A DNA stretch of 64,000 bases from Flavobacterium sp. AG291 (GCF_003350375.1 NZ_QQAR01000002.1:1-64000); one strand, 5' to 3'. Numbered from the stretch's first letter, positions 16,275 to 27,275 are shown. Numbers and translations: made by a program. The notes: generated by a model from the sequence alone, not told the origin.

Positions 16275-16673
16275 TTAATTTTTCTTTTTTCTTTTTCTTA
16301 AGCCTTTGAAAACGCAGAATGCTAAAACGAGCATTAGTAAAACGATTGCTCCAACTTCTGATGTTCCATCTTCATCCTCAAAGAGAAAATCTGAATTTTC
16401 ATTATTGGTCTTTAGTACAATTGTTTTGTGATTTAAAACATAGTCGCTTTGAGATGCGATTAAGTTTTTGATATGTACTTTACCTAAATATTCAAATCTA
16501 AAATAGGAACTATTACGATTGCCACTATTCTGTCGAACATCTACTATTCTAACTTCAACTCTTTTACCAGTCTTTTGTATTTCCAGGTTATTAAGCTCTC
16601 CTGATAAAAGAAAAACACATCCAACTAACGATACTGAAGCTACGATAGCTAAGCCCTTGTCTTTATAGATCAT
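16275..16673 (-). CDS. Small membrane protein, DUF3592-like
   Basis: A 132-residue protein with one hydrophobic segment at each end (about residues 8-25 and 105-124) and a soluble beta-rich middle of about 75 residues, ending in a Lys/Arg-rich tail. This layout resembles DUF3592 proteins, but the match is weak. Its start codon lies inside the end of the nitrilase gene (11-base overlap), so it is translationally coupled to the pathway operon, although it has no obvious enzymatic role. Unrelated in composition to the enzymes around it; possibly a recent insertion. Confidence 0.7.
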   Translation of the reverse strand: MIYKDKGLAIVASVSLVGCVFLLSGELNNLEIQKTGKRVEVRIVDVRQNSGNRNSSYFRFEYLGKVHIKNLIASQSDYVLNHKTIVLKTNNENSDFLFEDEDGTSEVGAIVLLMLVLAFCVFKGLRKRKKKN

Positions 16674-17646
16674 TAAAATCTTCTTCGGTACCCGTAAAAG
16701 TAATATTTTTTCTTGGTGCAGTATTTACCCTAAGATCGAAGATATCAAAACGGTTATAGTGTCCAAGAATGTCGTGCATTTGTTTTGGCTGAATACATTT
16801 TGATAAATCAATATCAGCATATACAATACCTTCTTCATCAATAAGCGGCTCGCCTATGACAGCCCCATTCGGGCCAATAACACCTGAGAATGCGCTGTTC
16901 TTACGGGTAAGCAGTTCTTCAGCGTTAGGTACATCATCTTTCATAGTATCAATAATCTCTTTAGTGATTGTTGAGCATGACACTATGGTAAATAGCTTTC
17001 CTTCAAATGAATGTGCAGCTGCCCTGATCTTAATAGCCTCGGCCATGTTATAATCCGGTGGCGCTACAGGCAATGATATATAATTTGCTATGTGTATTAA
17101 TTCACCTTGTGAAAGAAGGGTAAAGCGAGCCAGTGTATTAGTGTTTTCACCACATGCCAGTGTGCCGATAGGTCCAATTTCAGTATTGTATACTTTTAAT
17201 GAAGAACCATCACCTCCGGTCCACGTAAGCTTTTCGGCCCATGTAGGGACAAGTTTACGGTGCTTGCCAACAAGATTTCCTTTGTTATCAATAATTAGGT
17301 TGGTGTTATATAGTTCGCCAAAACTTTGTCCGCGTTCGTTTACACCAATCACTATATGAATATTATTTTCTTTTGCAGCTTCGCAAATACGGTCAACTTC
17401 AGGCCCAGGAACCGCTATAGAATTTACATATAGCTGCTCATACCATTTGCTACCCTGAACAGGTGTCATTATCCAGTTCCAGTAGGGATAACCGGCAACA
17501 AATACTTCCGGAAAAGCAACTAAAGAGGCACCATTTCCTGCCGCTTCTTTAATAATAGAAATTGACTTGTCTACAGTAGCATTAACGTTTAAGAAAACAG
17601 GGGAGGCCTGTACTGCCGCTGCTTTAAATTTTGATAAATTCAACAT
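16663..17646 (-). CDS. Nitrilase-family C-N hydrolase
   Basis: A 327-residue carbon-nitrogen hydrolase. The catalytic triad is visible: Glu47 in 'FPEVFVAGYP', Lys131 in 'KHRKLVPTWAEKLTW', and Cys165 in 'GTLACGENTNTLARF'. The CGENTN context and length fit the true nitrilase branch (nitrile to acid plus ammonia) more than biotinidase or NAD synthetase branches, though some members hydrolyse amides. I start at the ATG at 17646, four bases after the thioesterase stop; the longer frame begins with TTG inside that gene. In this operon it could make the aromatic acid from a nitrile, or remove an amide later in an anthranilate route. Confidence 0.88.
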   Translation of the reverse strand: MLNLSKFKAAAVQASPVFLNVNATVDKSISIIKEAAGNGASLVAFPEVFVAGYPYWNWIMTPVQGSKWYEQLYVNSIAVPGPEVDRICEAAKENNIHIVIGVNERGQSFGELYNTNLIIDNKGNLVGKHRKLVPTWAEKLTWTGGDGSSLKVYNTEIGPIGTLACGENTNTLARFTLLSQGELIHIANYISLPVAPPDYNMAEAIKIRAAAHSFEGKLFTIVSCSTITKEIIDTMKDDVPNAEELLTRKNSAFSGVIGPNGAVIGEPLIDEEGIVYADIDLSKCIQPKQMHDILGHYNRFDIFDLRVNTAPRKNITFTGTEEDFNDL

Positions 17647-17650
17647 AGTA

Positions 17651-18079
17651 TTAATTTTGAATTCTATATTTTTCAAGGATTCCTCTCATTTCTTCCGTGA
17701 AAGGACTCGATTTTATATCACCTCTGTCATTAAGGAAATCTACTTTTACTAGCGTTACTTCACCTTCAAGACAAACAGAGCCGTCTTCATGCTCAAATTT
17801 GAATCCACAGTTCATTGAAGATCCGCCTAGATTTTTTATCCAAAAGTATTTTGTCAGCTCGTCACCAAGGCGCGCTGCTTTTTTAAACTTCACTTTTAGG
17901 TCAACGGTAGGTATTCCTCCGGTTTTGTGAATGTTCTTGAAAGGCATATTTAATGCTTCCTCATAAAAATCTTCTACAAGGCAATTTAGCATTTCTAAAA
18001 ATCGCGGATAGAATACTATCCCTGCGTAATCTACATGCTGAAAGCGTACTTTCTCTTTTTTTATAAATGCGTTTTCCAT
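17651..18079 (-). CDS. 4-hydroxybenzoyl-CoA thioesterase-type hotdog thioesterase
   Basis: A 142-residue hotdog thioesterase of the 4-hydroxybenzoyl-CoA (YbgC-like) branch. The active-site Asp17 is in 'FQHVDYAGIVFYPRF' (residues 13-27), followed by the long helix 'MLNCLVEDFYEEAL'. In context it should release the hydroxylated aromatic acid from its CoA ester before ring cleavage. Its start overlaps the stop of the ligase gene by one base, and the nitrilase follows after four bases. Confidence 0.88.
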   Translation of the reverse strand: MENAFIKKEKVRFQHVDYAGIVFYPRFLEMLNCLVEDFYEEALNMPFKNIHKTGGIPTVDLKVKFKKAARLGDELTKYFWIKNLGGSSMNCGFKFEHEDGSVCLEGEVTLVKVDFLNDRGDIKSSPFTEEMRGILEKYRIQN

Positions 18080-19698
18080 TAGGCTTGTACTGTTGTCTTT
18101 AATTTAAATCGCTGTATTTTACCTGTTTCCGTTTTTGGGAGGGAATCCATATAGCGAATTTCTCTAGGGTATTTATAGGGTGCTGCAACCTGCTTAAACC
18201 AGTCCTGTATGGTTTTGGTTAAAGCATCGCAGGCTTTTTCTTTATCTTTTAATACTATGTAAGCGCATACCAGCATGCCTCGATTTTCGTCAGGAAGTCC
18301 TACTACGGCGCACTCGGCGATATCTTCGTGGGTAAGTAGTACAGTTTCAACCTCAATGGCTGCTATATTATATCCTGATGAAATGATCATATCATCTCCA
18401 CGGGCTACAAACCAAAAGTAACCATCTTCGTCCTGACGGAAAATGTCTCCGGTAATATTCCAGCCGTTTTCTACGTATTCCTTTTGTTTTTCCGGGCTAT
18501 TCAGGTATTTGCAACCTGTAATACCGCGAACGGCAAGTCGTCCCGGTGTGCCTACAGGAAGCTCATTTCCTTTTTTGTCAACAATCCTGGCTTCATAACC
18601 TCGTACAGGTAATCCTGTTGCACCTTTACGCATATTTTCCTCATTAGAGGATATAAAGATATGTAGTATTTCGGTTGAGCCAATACCATCAATTATTTTC
18701 AGGCCTGTAGCTTCATACCAGTCTTCCCATACTTTTAGTGGCAAAGTTTCTCCAGCTGATACACATTTGCGTAGTGATGAAATATCAAATTCATTTACTT
18801 TGGTAGTCAATACTCTCCATGCGGTAGGTGCAGTAAAGCAAATAGTTACCTTAAAATCCTGAATGGCTTGTAGTAATAATTCCGGTGACGGTTTTTCTAT
18901 TAGAAATGTTGATGCTCCATAATAAAATGGAAATAATACCAGTCCACCAAGACCAAAAGTAAAACCAAGTGGTGGGCTTCCGGTAAACACGTCCTCAGGT
19001 GTAGGCTGAAGTGAATATATAGGGAAAGCCTCACATATCAATAAGATGTCTTTGTGATAATGCGACGTCATTTTAGGTTTTCCTGTCGTTCCTGATGTAA
19101 AACCTATTATAGAAAGTGAATCAGCTTTGGTTGGATAATTCTTAAACTCCTTTGGTTTATTGCCCATCAGGGTTTCAAGTTTTGAAAAGCCTTCTCCTGA
19201 ACCATCAAATGTTATTACATGTTTCAGAAATGGTGATTTTACTTCCATTATAGCATCTTCAAGCCTGTAATCACAAAAAGCATGTGATATTTCGGCACTG
19301 TCAACCATTACAGTAAGTTCTTTTTCACGTAGTAAGGGCATAGTGGCCACCACGATTCCTCCGGCTTTTAGTATACCAAACCAACAGGCAACATACATGG
19401 GGTTATTTGCCGAACGTATCAGTACCCTGTTACCTGGTTTAAAATCAAGGTTTTCAGTTAGTACATGGGCAATTTGATTTGCCTTTTCATACAGGTCATT
19501 AAATGTCCATGTTATATCAAAGGTGCGGATAGCAATCCTGTCGCCGTTCCCCTCTGTAATATGTCTGTCTAAAAGTTTTTCCACACAATTCAGGTCTTCC
19601 GGAAACTCAAAATCCGGATGACTTGTAAAGCACTCTGCGTGTAAAGAAGCATGAGGCAGATGGTCGTGTGCAAAATTATCTTCGTAATGTTTCATCAC
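18079..19698 (-). CDS. Aryl-CoA ligase (2-aminobenzoate/salicylate type)
   Basis: A 539-residue ANL-superfamily adenylate-forming ligase. Motif A3 'GFTSGTTGKPKMTSH', motif A5 'GIGSTEILHIF', motif A8 with 'ARGDDMIISSGYNIAAIEVE', and the catalytic Lys in 'PKTETGKIQRF' are all present. 'GSTEILHIF' and the overall pattern resemble benzoate-, salicylate- and 2-aminobenzoate-CoA ligases. It activates an aromatic acid with ATP and CoA for the monooxygenase encoded upstream. Spacing to both neighbours is 11 bases or less, within one operon. Confidence 0.88.
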   Translation of the reverse strand: MMKHYEDNFAHDHLPHASLHAECFTSHPDFEFPEDLNCVEKLLDRHITEGNGDRIAIRTFDITWTFNDLYEKANQIAHVLTENLDFKPGNRVLIRSANNPMYVACWFGILKAGGIVVATMPLLREKELTVMVDSAEISHAFCDYRLEDAIMEVKSPFLKHVITFDGSGEGFSKLETLMGNKPKEFKNYPTKADSLSIIGFTSGTTGKPKMTSHYHKDILLICEAFPIYSLQPTPEDVFTGSPPLGFTFGLGGLVLFPFYYGASTFLIEKPSPELLLQAIQDFKVTICFTAPTAWRVLTTKVNEFDISSLRKCVSAGETLPLKVWEDWYEATGLKIIDGIGSTEILHIFISSNEENMRKGATGLPVRGYEARIVDKKGNELPVGTPGRLAVRGITGCKYLNSPEKQKEYVENGWNITGDIFRQDEDGYFWFVARGDDMIISSGYNIAAIEVETVLLTHEDIAECAVVGLPDENRGMLVCAYIVLKDKEKACDALTKTIQDWFKQVAAPYKYPREIRYMDSLPKTETGKIQRFKLKTTVQA

Positions 19699-19708
19699 TA
19701 GCGTGTTC

Positions 19709-22018
19709 TTACTTTTTATGAGTTACCGGTTTAAGTGCTTTTTTCATTCCTTCAACAGCTTTACGTTCACCAGCTTTATATGGATAGTGGTGTGACGCTG
19801 CCGACATATATTGTTTTGGTATACCAACTGATTGCAGGTCATCAGCTCTGTAATGCTCATACGCCTGGGCATTTCGTACAAAAGAAGTGTCAAGCAATAA
19901 GGTTTTACCAAGCGCTACCAAATCGGCACGCCCGTTTAGCAATATGGTGTTTATCTGGTCAATATCCTGAATATAACCCGCAGTAATTGTTGGTATATGT
20001 ACTTCGTTACGCACCATATCAGAGAAAGGTGTCTGCCACATTCTTCCAACAGCCGGTTTTTGTTTTTCAACAGTTAATCCTGTTGATACGTTTATGATAT
20101 CCGCTCCAGCATCTTTAAATGCCTGTGCAATGATCAGAACGTCTTCTTCGGTAATTCCGCCTTCAGCCCAGTCAGATGCCGAAATACGAACACTCATTGG
20201 TTTATTTTGTGGAAATGCTTCGCGCATTGCCTTAAATACTCTTGTCGGGAATTTAAGTCTGTTATGTACGTTTCCTCCAAATTCATCTGTTCGGATGTTG
20301 GTTAAGGGAGAAAGGAAAGAAGCTAATAGGAATCCATGATGCGCCTGTAGCTCAACCATATCAAATCCTGCTTTTTCAGCATTCTTAGTGGCATTGACAA
20401 ATTCTGTTGTTATGGTATCCATATCAGCAATAGTCATTTCTCGTGGAGTTGCCATTTTACTATTAAATGGAATAGGAGAGGCAGATATTAGTTCCCACGC
20501 ATTTTCTACAGGGCTTCCGGCATCTTCCCAAGGAAACTGTACAGCTCCCTTACGGCCAGAATGTCCTAATTGTATACCTATTTTGGAAGTACTGTTCAAG
20601 TGAATAAATTCAGTTATTCTTTTCCATGCAACTATCTGATCTTCAGAATAAATACCCGGACAACCTAAAGTTATTCTCCCTTCTGGCGATATAGCTGTTG
20701 CTTCAGTAAGAATTAACCCTAAACCTCCTGTGGCTCTTGATCCATAATGCATAAGATGCCAGTCGGACACAAGCCCGTCTTTAGCAGAGTATTGTTCCAT
20801 CGGACTCATCACTATTCGGTTCTCTACAGTCATTCCACGTAATGTGAAAGGAGTGAATGCCGGTGAGGTATTTTCAGGTGTATTGATTGCGGTATTAAAT
20901 TCCGCTTGTACTTTTTGTGGGAAAGAAGGATCTCGTAGCGCAAGATTCTCAAATGTTACTTTCTTGGCTCTTGTCATAACGCTAAAAGCAAACTGCTGAA
21001 AAGGATGTTGGATATGCCTGTCCATATGTTCAAACCAATCAAGAGAAACATTTGCAGCATGCTGAATCATTTCAACACGGTTACGGCGTAACTTTTCATA
21101 ATTGGCAAATACTGATGGGATGTCAGTTTTGAATTTTATGACTGAATCTGCAAGTGCTATGGCACATTCCATTGCCAGCTTTGTTCCGGAACCGATAGAG
21201 TAGTGGGCGGTAGCCTTGGCATCACCCAATAGGACAATATTGTCTTTACTCCAGTTTTTATTAGTTATAGCAGGGAATTGCCTCCAGTGCGAACGGTTGG
21301 AAATCAGTCCATGCCCATCAAGTTCTTCTTTAAATAACTCTGAAAGCTTTTTAATAGTGTCTTCCTCATCCGTAACACTAAAACCTGCTTTTTGCCAGGT
21401 TTCGTCAGTAGTTTCAAAAATCCATGTACTCATTCCTTCCTCATATTGATAGGTATGAGCTACAAAAGTGCCGTAAGGTGTGGTTCTGAAGAAATAGGTA
21501 AACGCATCAAGTGGTCGGGTAGAACCCATCCATACGAAACGATTACTTTTCATTTCGGTTATAGTTCCGAAATCAGATGCAAATTTTTCACGCACACTGC
21601 TATTGATACCATCTGCAGCAACTATTATGTCTGAATCAGCAAATTGGCTTAAATCATCAACATTAGCCTTAAAATGAAGATTTACACCTTCTTCACGGCA
21701 ACGCTGCTGTAACAATTGGAGTAATGTTTTTCGTGAGCAGCCACAAAAACCATTTCCTGTAATGCGGACTTTTTCACCATCACGGGCAACATCAAGTTCA
21801 TCCCAATATGCGAATTTAGTGCGTATTAGTTCGTAAGACTGAGGGTCTCTTGTAAGGAATTCACTCAGTGTTTCATCTGAGAAAACCACGCCAAAACCAA
21901 AAGAATCATCGGCTTTATTGCGTTCGTAAATATCTATACTACAATCAGGCATTGCTTTCTTTAGCAGGATCGAAAAGTACAATCCGCCCGGTCCACCGCC
22001 TATAACTGTTATTTTCAT
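19709..22018 (-). CDS. Bifunctional aryl-CoA monooxygenase / old yellow enzyme fusion
   Basis: A 769-residue fusion. Residues 1 to about 380 are an FAD aromatic hydroxylase: dinucleotide motif 'VIGGGPGGLYFS' at the N-terminus, 'AADGINSSVR', and the FAD-binding 'GDAKATAHYSIGSG'. Residues about 385-760 are an old yellow enzyme domain (FMN): 'FTLRGMTVENRIVMSPM', 'QAHHGFLLASFLSPLT', 'RTDEFGG'. This architecture is that of 2-aminobenzoyl-CoA monooxygenase/reductase and salicylyl-CoA 5-hydroxylase. It hydroxylates the ring at position 5 of a CoA-bound ortho-substituted benzoate. Start at 22018 fits the motif; the longer frame overlaps the upstream gene. One base separates it from the flavin reductase. 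Confidence 0.93.
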   Translation of the reverse strand: MKITVIGGGPGGLYFSILLKKAMPDCSIDIYERNKADDSFGFGVVFSDETLSEFLTRDPQSYELIRTKFAYWDELDVARDGEKVRITGNGFCGCSRKTLLQLLQQRCREEGVNLHFKANVDDLSQFADSDIIVAADGINSSVREKFASDFGTITEMKSNRFVWMGSTRPLDAFTYFFRTTPYGTFVAHTYQYEEGMSTWIFETTDETWQKAGFSVTDEEDTIKKLSELFKEELDGHGLISNRSHWRQFPAITNKNWSKDNIVLLGDAKATAHYSIGSGTKLAMECAIALADSVIKFKTDIPSVFANYEKLRRNRVEMIQHAANVSLDWFEHMDRHIQHPFQQFAFSVMTRAKKVTFENLALRDPSFPQKVQAEFNTAINTPENTSPAFTPFTLRGMTVENRIVMSPMEQYSAKDGLVSDWHLMHYGSRATGGLGLILTEATAISPEGRITLGCPGIYSEDQIVAWKRITEFIHLNSTSKIGIQLGHSGRKGAVQFPWEDAGSPVENAWELISASPIPFNSKMATPREMTIADMDTITTEFVNATKNAEKAGFDMVELQAHHGFLLASFLSPLTNIRTDEFGGNVHNRLKFPTRVFKAMREAFPQNKPMSVRISASDWAEGGITEEDVLIIAQAFKDAGADIINVSTGLTVEKQKPAVGRMWQTPFSDMVRNEVHIPTITAGYIQDIDQINTILLNGRADLVALGKTLLLDTSFVRNAQAYEHYRADDLQSVGIPKQYMSAASHHYPYKAGERKAVEGMKKALKPVTHKK

Positions 22019-22019
22019 T

Positions 22020-22631
22020 TTATATAAAAGGTCTTTTAATTGCAAAAATTTCTCCCAGCTTAGCGTAATTATAGCCTGCCAGGCGGGCTATAGGACGATA
22101 AGTTTCCATATTTATCTTGTAGTCCGGTAATAAAACCGATTCATCAACATGAAACATTACAATGCGTCCGATCATGATAGTTGCGCCACCATCTTTATGG
22201 TCTTCAAGATTATAATGGTGTACTAGTTCACACTCAAATGATATTGGACTTTCTTTTACTCTTGGAGGGTTTATCAGGTCTGATGCTATTGGTGTAAGTC
22301 CGGCAAATTCAAATTCATTACCATCAGGAGGTAAGTTTACCGACGTTGCGTTCATTGCTTCCACTAATTCTTCTGTCGCCATGTTTACCACAAATTGCTT
22401 TGTTTCTAAAACATTGTTTAGCGTGTCTTTGTTAGTGTTGCCACTTCGGACAGTAGAAAACATTACGTGTGGAGGATCTTCGCCTACAGCATTAAAAAAA
22501 GAAAAGGGAGCCAGGTTTAAATAACCATCTTTACTTATAGATGATATCCATCCTATAGGTCGTGGTATAACTGAACCTGTCAGTATTTTGTAAACGTCTT
22601 TTTGGCTAGTTTGTGCCGGATCTATTTTCAT
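22020..22631 (-). CDS. Flavin reductase-like FMN-binding protein
   Basis: A 203-residue split-barrel FMN-binding protein of the flavin reductase-like family. 'LTGSVIPRPIGWISSI' and 'NLAPFSFFNAVGEDPPHVMF' are the conserved FMN-binding segments. It is the first gene of the aromatic operon. It may deliver reduced flavin or act as an oxygenase accessory; many homologues in aromatic clusters have no proven role. Start at 22631 (MKIDPAQTSQ) rather than the TTG six bases upstream. Confidence 0.85.
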   Translation of the reverse strand: MKIDPAQTSQKDVYKILTGSVIPRPIGWISSISKDGYLNLAPFSFFNAVGEDPPHVMFSTVRSGNTNKDTLNNVLETKQFVVNMATEELVEAMNATSVNLPPDGNEFEFAGLTPIASDLINPPRVKESPISFECELVHHYNLEDHKDGGATIMIGRIVMFHVDESVLLPDYKINMETYRPIARLAGYNYAKLGEIFAIKRPFI

Positions 22632-22955
22632 GATCAAAAAAATGAATACTGCAAATAAAAGAAAATATGTGGTCTTATTTTAAAGATTTTTGTTATAAAA
22701 TATAGTCTATGTAATTAATATTTAAAATTTATATAAATACTAATTGATTTTCAGATGCATTGTAAGAATATGAAAAATGATAATAATTCAATAGAAGTAT
22801 ATAATTATTGATTATTTGTGGGTATTTGTACTGTTTTAGATTTTTAATGTTAGCTAGTTATGTATTCGTCTTATCTCGAAGAACAATGTTAACCAACACG
22901 ATAATAATATCTGTAAAACTATTTATATTTGTTTAAGCAAAATCAAAACAATTTT
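22632..22955. other. Divergent intergenic region, AT-rich
   Basis: This 324-base region separates the start of the minus-strand aromatic operon from the plus-strand O-antigen-ligase-like gene and must hold both promoters. I see one good plus-strand -7 element (22924-22931) and no exact TAnnTTTG on the minus strand. No regulator gene, hairpin or further reading frame is evident. Confidence 0.6.
22924..22931 (+). promoter_or_regulatory. Promoter -7 element (TATATTTG)
   Basis: Exact TAnnTTTG match 24 bases before the ATG at 22956. It overlaps the TTG that would begin the longer reading frame. Confidence 0.45.
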
Positions 22956-25250
22956 ATGTCATTAACAGATAAGAAACCCCTAGTTATCTCTGACTTTACA
23001 GTTCTTTTTTTCATTGTCTTAATTTTGGCAACTGATTTTTTGCCTTACTTCAAAACAATTGAAATAATACATCCTCAATTTTTATATCTTTCTGTTATAA
23101 ATGTACTTATGGGAATGTATTTTTATTTTAGCCCAAAGGATATTATTAATAATAGTTTCGTTGCAGTAAAGAAAAGTAGGTTAGCTCTTTTTTATCTTGT
23201 TTTTGTAGTCATGTGTGGTGTGTCTGTTTTTGCTGCTAAAAATGTTTCTTTGGTAATCGCTAACCTTACAGAGATACTTATTGTGTTTGTATTATTTGTA
23301 AATCTTAGTGTTTTATTAAAAGACAAACTCAATCTTTTTTATAAAATAGTTTTTGTTATTTGTATAAGTACATTTCTGCAATCTTTCAATGAACTATATG
23401 ATGCATTTGTACACGCCAATAAAACATCTGTTATTGAAGGGCTCGGACAATTAAAATGGAAAACAGGTAATATTAACATACTTGCCGCAAGTATGAGCAT
23501 AAAAATTCCTTTTTTATTGCTTGGTATTACTCAGTTTTCGGGTTATAAAAAATGGTTTGTAACAGCAACTTTATTTTTGGCTATTTTAACTATACTGTTA
23601 ACCGGAGCAAGATCAGGTTTGATAAATCTTTTTTTAGTGTTTTCTATTTACATTGTTTATCTGTTTAAAACTAACCCGGTCTCTAAAACAGTATTTTTAA
23701 AGCTAACAACACTGCTTTTGCCATTGATTTTTTCTATTGTCGTTTCAAATTTGATTTTTGCGAAAACTAGAAATGCGAGTGAAAGATATAGCTCAGTTAC
23801 GAAAAGAATAGAACAGATAAAGACTAATGATGCTTCGGCAAAAATGAGGCTCACAATGTGGGATGATGCTTTAAAATTATGGAAAAGCAGTCCTGTGTTA
23901 GGAATAGGTTTGGGTAATTACCGTATTGAATCTATCCCTCACGAAAGCAAGTCCATAGACAGTAGCATAGTTAGTCTGCATGCCCATAATGATTTTCTGG
24001 AGATATTGTCTGAAACAGGGTTGATTAATAGTATTATTTATTTATCGCTTTTTGTCTCAATATTTTTTATAAACCTTACTAGAGTCATAAAATCGAAAAA
24101 TGAATTAAATAGAATAATAGCTTTAATAACCTTACTTTTAGTTATAGTCTATGGTGTTGATTCAATGTTCAACTTTCCAATGTATAGACCAACTATGCAA
24201 ATCTTTATGAGTTTATTGTTTGCATTAACTATTGTAAATAGTAGCCAGCTTAACAATAATATTGTAAATATAAAGAAGATAAATCCTTCATTGCTTATCA
24301 TAGTAATTTCTTTAGTAAGTACTTTCTCAGCATATATTGTTTTTAAAGCATCTAATCTCGAATATCTTATTAAAACAGATGACATAAATGTAAACGCAAG
24401 TGGTATTTTAAATGGAGATGAAGTAATTAGGCGCCTGCCTCTATATCCTAATGTTTTTGGCTCTTCTGAATCGTTTTTAGAATATGCAGGGATTTATTAT
24501 TTCAGAGAGAAAAAATATGATAAAGCAATTAAGTATCTCAATATGGCCGACAAAATAAATCCTTATCTGGGAAGAGTCGATTTTTATAAACATTTAGTTT
24601 TTGAAGAAAAGGGAAATGCGGACAGTTCATATTATTATGTAAAAAGAGCTTTTTATTGGCGTCCAAAAAATGCCAGCTATTATAATAAATCAATTAATGT
24701 TGCCGCATCAAAAAGAGATACCCTTGAAATATTGAAAGAACATGATTTGTTTGCTAAGTATACTAATTCTGCTTTAGCATGGAAACAAACAGGCCAGGCA
24801 TTGCAAAGTGCCGGATATAGTCGAAATGGGTTACATAAATTCATAAATAGCGGACTTAAAGTAATACCTAATGATTCCATTTTAATCCGACAGCAAAAGG
24901 ATTTCATGGTAACAGACCAACTTGTGGAAGGTCAGAAATATGCCTCTATTGGAAATCCTGAAAAATCGTTAGCATGCTATAAAAAAGCACTTCAGATAGA
25001 TCCGGGAAATATATATGCGCTTCAAAACATTGGCTTTCATTATTTTAATAATGGACAAATAGCCAAAGCAATTGATTATTTTCAGAATGCATTAAAGAAG
25101 CCCGGGTTATATGATGGTCATACGGAGTACTATACAGCAGTTAGTTATATGAAGTTGAATAATTTAGAAAAAGCTTGTGAATATTTTAAGCTTGCTAAAG
25201 AGAGAAATTACCCGATGAAAGAAGATGAGATAAATAAAATTTGCAGATAA
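22956..25250 (+). CDS. O-antigen ligase/polymerase-like membrane protein with TPR tail
   Basis: A 764-residue membrane protein. About twelve hydrophobic segments fill residues 10-460, including the O-antigen ligase (Wzy_C) signature 'SLHAHNDFLEILSETGLI' in a large extracytoplasmic loop. The C-terminal 280 residues are soluble and hold tetratricopeptide-type repeats, e.g. 'YDKAIKYLNMADKINPYLG' and 'PEKSLACYKKALQIDPGN'. Such proteins ligate or polymerise glycans, or modify proteins (O-oligosaccharyltransferases), at the outer face of the inner membrane. No other polysaccharide genes are nearby, so its substrate cannot be guessed. Single gene. Confidence 0.85.
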   Translation: MSLTDKKPLVISDFTVLFFIVLILATDFLPYFKTIEIIHPQFLYLSVINVLMGMYFYFSPKDIINNSFVAVKKSRLALFYLVFVVMCGVSVFAAKNVSLVIANLTEILIVFVLFVNLSVLLKDKLNLFYKIVFVICISTFLQSFNELYDAFVHANKTSVIEGLGQLKWKTGNINILAASMSIKIPFLLLGITQFSGYKKWFVTATLFLAILTILLTGARSGLINLFLVFSIYIVYLFKTNPVSKTVFLKLTTLLLPLIFSIVVSNLIFAKTRNASERYSSVTKRIEQIKTNDASAKMRLTMWDDALKLWKSSPVLGIGLGNYRIESIPHESKSIDSSIVSLHAHNDFLEILSETGLINSIIYLSLFVSIFFINLTRVIKSKNELNRIIALITLLLVIVYGVDSMFNFPMYRPTMQIFMSLLFALTIVNSSQLNNNIVNIKKINPSLLIIVISLVSTFSAYIVFKASNLEYLIKTDDINVNASGILNGDEVIRRLPLYPNVFGSSESFLEYAGIYYFREKKYDKAIKYLNMADKINPYLGRVDFYKHLVFEEKGNADSSYYYVKRAFYWRPKNASYYNKSINVAASKRDTLEILKEHDLFAKYTNSALAWKQTGQALQSAGYSRNGLHKFINSGLKVIPNDSILIRQQKDFMVTDQLVEGQKYASIGNPEKSLACYKKALQIDPGNIYALQNIGFHYFNNGQIAKAIDYFQNALKKPGLYDGHTEYYTAVSYMKLNNLEKACEYFKLAKERNYPMKEDEINKICR

Positions 25251-25364
25251 TATTTCGAAAATACACTGAGGGTACGATATTTCTTAAAAAGAATTAAGTA
25301 ATAATTTTAAGATGTGTATATTTACTAAACATAGATTCTTTCCAATTTAAACATTAATACAATA

Positions 25365-27272
<1,908 letters not shown>

Positions 27273-27275
27273 AAG

